This document shows, piece after piece, positions 60,913 through 64,000 of a DNA stretch of 64,000 nucleotides. The translations under genes and the position numbers were made by a program. The notes beneath the pieces are model-generated. The model was not told where the DNA came from and searched no databases. It saw only the letters and a program-made list of their open reading frames with translations. The DNA lies in the NCBI RefSeq assembly GCF_025698545.1, contig NC_068576.1, forward strand, positions 56,146,094 through 56,210,093, written 5' to 3'. Within the stretch, counting starts at the first letter, position 1; each line of letters begins with the position of its first letter. Source of the DNA: Gossypium raimondii. Its lineage: Eukaryota; Streptophyta; Magnoliopsida; Malvales; Malvaceae.

Positions 60913-63900
60913 ATGGAGGACCAAACAAGTGATGATTGGTTACCACCTGGTTGGAAAGTAGAGGTGAGGCAAAGAAGGAATGGTAAAAAAGATAAGGTAT
61001 GTGTTAAATTTGATTAATTTTTTCTGTCGATAAAGAACACTTTTTTTTATTATAAATTTGTAGCTATTTTGTTTGATTTTTCAAGGTTTTAGGTTTAGAA
61101 AATGTAAGATCCTTGGTTTGTTTTTACCTAATTTTACTTGTTGGGAATTCAATTTTTTGAGTTTTGACCTAATGTTCTAAGTTTGTAGCATGTTAAAGAT
61201 AAGATCTTTGAACTTCAACTATTATAACTTCTGTAATTAGCTCTTTTATATTTACTGTTTTTTAATATTTATTTATTATTTCCTCTTTTAGTTGAGTGCT
61301 TGTAGGATGTAAGAACTACTCTATCCATTTAGTTTTATAGTTGTTGGAAGGTTGATGATGATGTAGTGACTGAATTGTTTAATGGATAGGTTTTAGTGCA
61401 TGGTAACTTGTTTAATGTTTGAAGGGAACAAATGGTTCTTATGTAAAGCTGTAGTTGAACTGCGAAATTCTCGAAATTATTTGGTATAAAATTTGTGAGA
61501 AATAAGGTTGTGTGTGTTCTCGTAGGGAAGGAAACCATTAGAAAAATTTTCATTTCATGCAACTTACATAATATGCATGCCTGAGGGTACGTCTCCATTA
61601 ACAATTCTAGCAGTGTACTTTCTAATTTTTGGATCTTTTCCGTTTATCTTTGACTTTGTTTGGAGTGGATGCGATGCTGCTTAAGAAGAGGATGCTTTTT
61701 TAACTTGTACCCTCACTTTTTCTTCTAAACCGGAGATCGAATAATATTGTCTTTGAATGAGGGAAACACTTGTAGTGGTTGTCTTTGTTTTGGTAATCTT
61801 TACTTATAGGTGGTTTGTTATGTATGTTGGACCACTAGCATCGGACCAAACAAATAAAAATGGTCTTGTTGGCAACAACCAATGAATGCTAGATGATTTG
61901 TTTTTGAAGCTTACATGACATGTTGGACTTATATTGCAGTGTTACTATGCTCCATGTGGTGAACTTAGATTCATTTCCAGGGCAGAAGTGGTTCGTTATC
62001 TCAAAAATTGTGGTTCTAAAACAGAAGAGAAGGAAAAAGTTCCGAGCAAACAATCTTCGAAAAATGTCTGTTGATGAAATCTGTTCTTTCCTTTTTTGTT
62101 TATAACTTTAAATATATGCTGATTTTTACCATAATTTGTTTGACTAAACAAAAACCTTTTTTTGATTGTTCAAGCAATATAGGTTACAGTCGAGAAGGCC
62201 GAGGCAGAAGGGTTACCTCCGGGATGGACTAAGGAAGTTAAGATAACAAAGAAGGGAAATAAAGTCAGAAGAGATCCGGTATTGCAAGTATCCTAGTTTT
62301 TGTTGCATTTATGGATGTTGGCTATTTCTACTTTAATTGATATGTATATTTCTGCAGTTTTACACTGATCCTGTGAGTGGATATGTGTTTCGTTCCATGA
62401 AGGATGCTCTTCGTTATGTTGAAACCGGGAAGCTTGGAAAGCTTGCTTTCAAGCCTAAGGAGAATGAAAGCAATGAAGAGGATTTGGAAGAAGATGATAT
62501 CTGTGTATGTATAATTATGTTCGGTTTCTCCAAGCTTCTGTATTTGTATTTCTCGGTTGCTTAGTGTTAGTTTCTCTCATCTCATTTAGTTTCCCTGGTT
62601 ATGATTATCAGTCATTGGTACCGACGTGCTCACTTTGGGTTTAGAAATCTATGTATCTGATTTATGGTATCCCTAAGTGCTTGAAACAGCATTATCTTGA
62701 TACGAATTACCCTAAACTTGAACTCGGTTCTTGATTTTTGTTTGCTGTCCCTTAGGAGCCTGTAATCGTCGAGAGCCAGAAGGTAGCTGTGAAAGGAATG
62801 ACTGATGAAGTAGAGAAACAGACTGCTGAACATGTTTCGAATTCGAGTGGGATAACAAAGGAAGAAGAGATGCTTAATTCTGCCAGTACTGGAGAACAGA
62901 TGTCCCTTTCTGAACATACTCCAAATCAGCATAAAGGTTTAAAGTTGCAATCCCCCAAAACTCCGGTTAATGTTGTTGTTCTATGGTATTATTAATTATT
63001 CTAATCAGATATTATAATGTTTAATCTTTGGTAATGGACTGTTTGATGCTGAAAGTTGGGGTGTTGGATTCCGATGTGATGTTCATTGATGGCACGAGAT
63101 AGGGTAATGGATTTGATTCAATTTATCTTCTGTACCTCAGCTGGAGTAGATGCTGAATCGAGCAGCTTGAACCTGTCAGAAGCTAAGGACTCGGAACAGA
63201 TGGGACAAAAAGAAGAAAGTGCACATGCTTCGGGTGATGCAGTTGGGATCGGCTTAGATGAACATTGTAGAGACGATGGGATGATGAATGATGAAACTGA
63301 AAAAACCCAACAAGGAAGGAGCAAGACCAAGCTTAAGAAAGATGTTAGTGCCCCTCGACGAGCTTCAAAACGACTTGCTGGAGTTGCACTTGATCCAACA
63401 CCGGAAATAAAAACTAGAGCTCGCCGATCTTCAATTAAGCAATTAAGTGAAGTACTTGATGGAGAGGAGAATTCATCCCCTGGTAACCTTATCAATAGGG
63501 CTTCCAAGCAGCTGGATTTACTTGAGTCTTCTTTGGAAACAAGCTGTGCCCTTGATGCTTCTAAGAGTAAAGAACCAATACTGGGTATGAGTAACACGGT
63601 TTCTTCCGTGGACATGCTGGTCGTGAATGGTCATGTTGGAAATTTAGAAACAAAAACTAATGCAGGCGAAGATAAAAGTGTTTTGCCTCTCGGTTCCAGG
63701 AAGCTTGAAAGTGATGATAAAGCTAGTGGCGTGCCAGGGTCTCTCATTGATATGCCTATTGCAGATTTATGGACAGATCCATGCATTGCATTTGCCATTC
63801 AAACTCTCACCGGAATTCCCTGCGATACTCCAACGATATCAGAGTCAAATAGTGGAAAAAATCCAGTGATTCAAGCTACTCCGGAAGCTCGTGCCGAGAG

Positions 63901-64000
63901 GGAAGGATGCGGTCTCGATATGCCTCTGACAGACCCAGCTATTTGGAAAGAACATACCGGAAAGGTCGAAAAAGGCCACGATATGCCTGAATCATCCCTC
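60913..64000 (+). CDS. MBD13: MBD13-like protein with two methyl-CpG-binding domains (partial at window end)
   Basis: Exons 60913-60996, 61940-62065, 62183-62278, 62358-62504 and 62756-62936, plus an open last visible exon from 63141 to the window edge, give 498 residues so far. The first MBD spans exons 1-2 (DDWLPPGWKVEVRQRRNGKK, then CYYAPCGELRFISRAEVVRYL). The second spans exons 3-4 (EGLPPGWTKEVKITKKGNKV, then FYTDPVSGYVFRSMKDALRY). A Glu/Ser-rich region with a basic patch (PRRASKRLAG, TRARRSSIKQL) follows. Near residues 425-440 is DLWTDPCIAFAIQTLTG, which I recall as typical of MBD13-type tails. These nuclear proteins are predicted to bind methylated DNA; in vivo function is poorly known. 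The exon 5 donor at 62937 was chosen because only it keeps frame with exon 6. The start follows a poly-A tract. The position downstream of MSBP1 matches Arabidopsis AT5G52230. Confidence 0.88.

Noticed and set aside
63118-63615. 165-residue open frame on the minus strand
   Set aside because: It is the antisense shadow of the last visible MBD13-like exon, whose plus-strand frame has the expected basic patches and conserved tail motif.

Overview
This window is nuclear DNA from a dicotyledonous plant. The genes carry many GT-AG introns, the intergenic DNA is strongly AT-rich and full of inverted-repeat transposon remnants, and there is a fossil insertion of chloroplast DNA. Gene content and order match a known Arabidopsis chromosome 5 block (LTI65/RD29B, SHOC1, myosin-heavy-chain-like, SEC22-like SNARE, MYB19/LAF1-type MYB, MSBP1, MBD13). 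A malvid relative such as cotton (Malvaceae) is my best guess, but species was not established.

Layout. 2-1931 (-): LTI65/RD29B-type stress protein, with DRE and ABRE elements just upstream. 4228-13239 (+): SHOC1/ZIP2 meiotic crossover gene. 14098-18382 (-): NT-C2 plus coiled-coil protein, convergent with SHOC1. 18.4-25.3 kb: gene-free, holding a chloroplast psbB-psbT insertion and two small Harbinger-like MITEs. 25372-26767 (+): SEC22-like longin protein, convergent with a LAF1/MYB19-type R2R3-MYB gene at 28253-29772 (-). 29.8-42.7 kb: no genes, filled with several families of foldback elements. 42774-49481 (+): mismatch-repair gene MSH3. 52814-54880 (+): MSBP1-type membrane steroid-binding protein. 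55.8-56.9 kb: a roughly 1.07 kb Harbinger-like non-autonomous element. 58776-59051 (+): a CLE peptide precursor. 60913-window end (+): MBD13-like gene with two methyl-CpG-binding domains, cut by the window edge.

The genes do not form a pathway; their association is ancestral synteny. Functional threads do recur: genome maintenance and meiosis (SHOC1 and MSH3, each with a perfect E2F-type element close to its start), abiotic stress (LTI65), membrane traffic (SEC22-like, possibly the NT-C2 protein), chromatin (MBD13), and signalling (CLE, MSBP1, MYB). Exon boundaries were placed by hand from GT/AG sites, reading-frame continuity and family similarity, with no transcript evidence. The least certain is the second exon of SHOC1.
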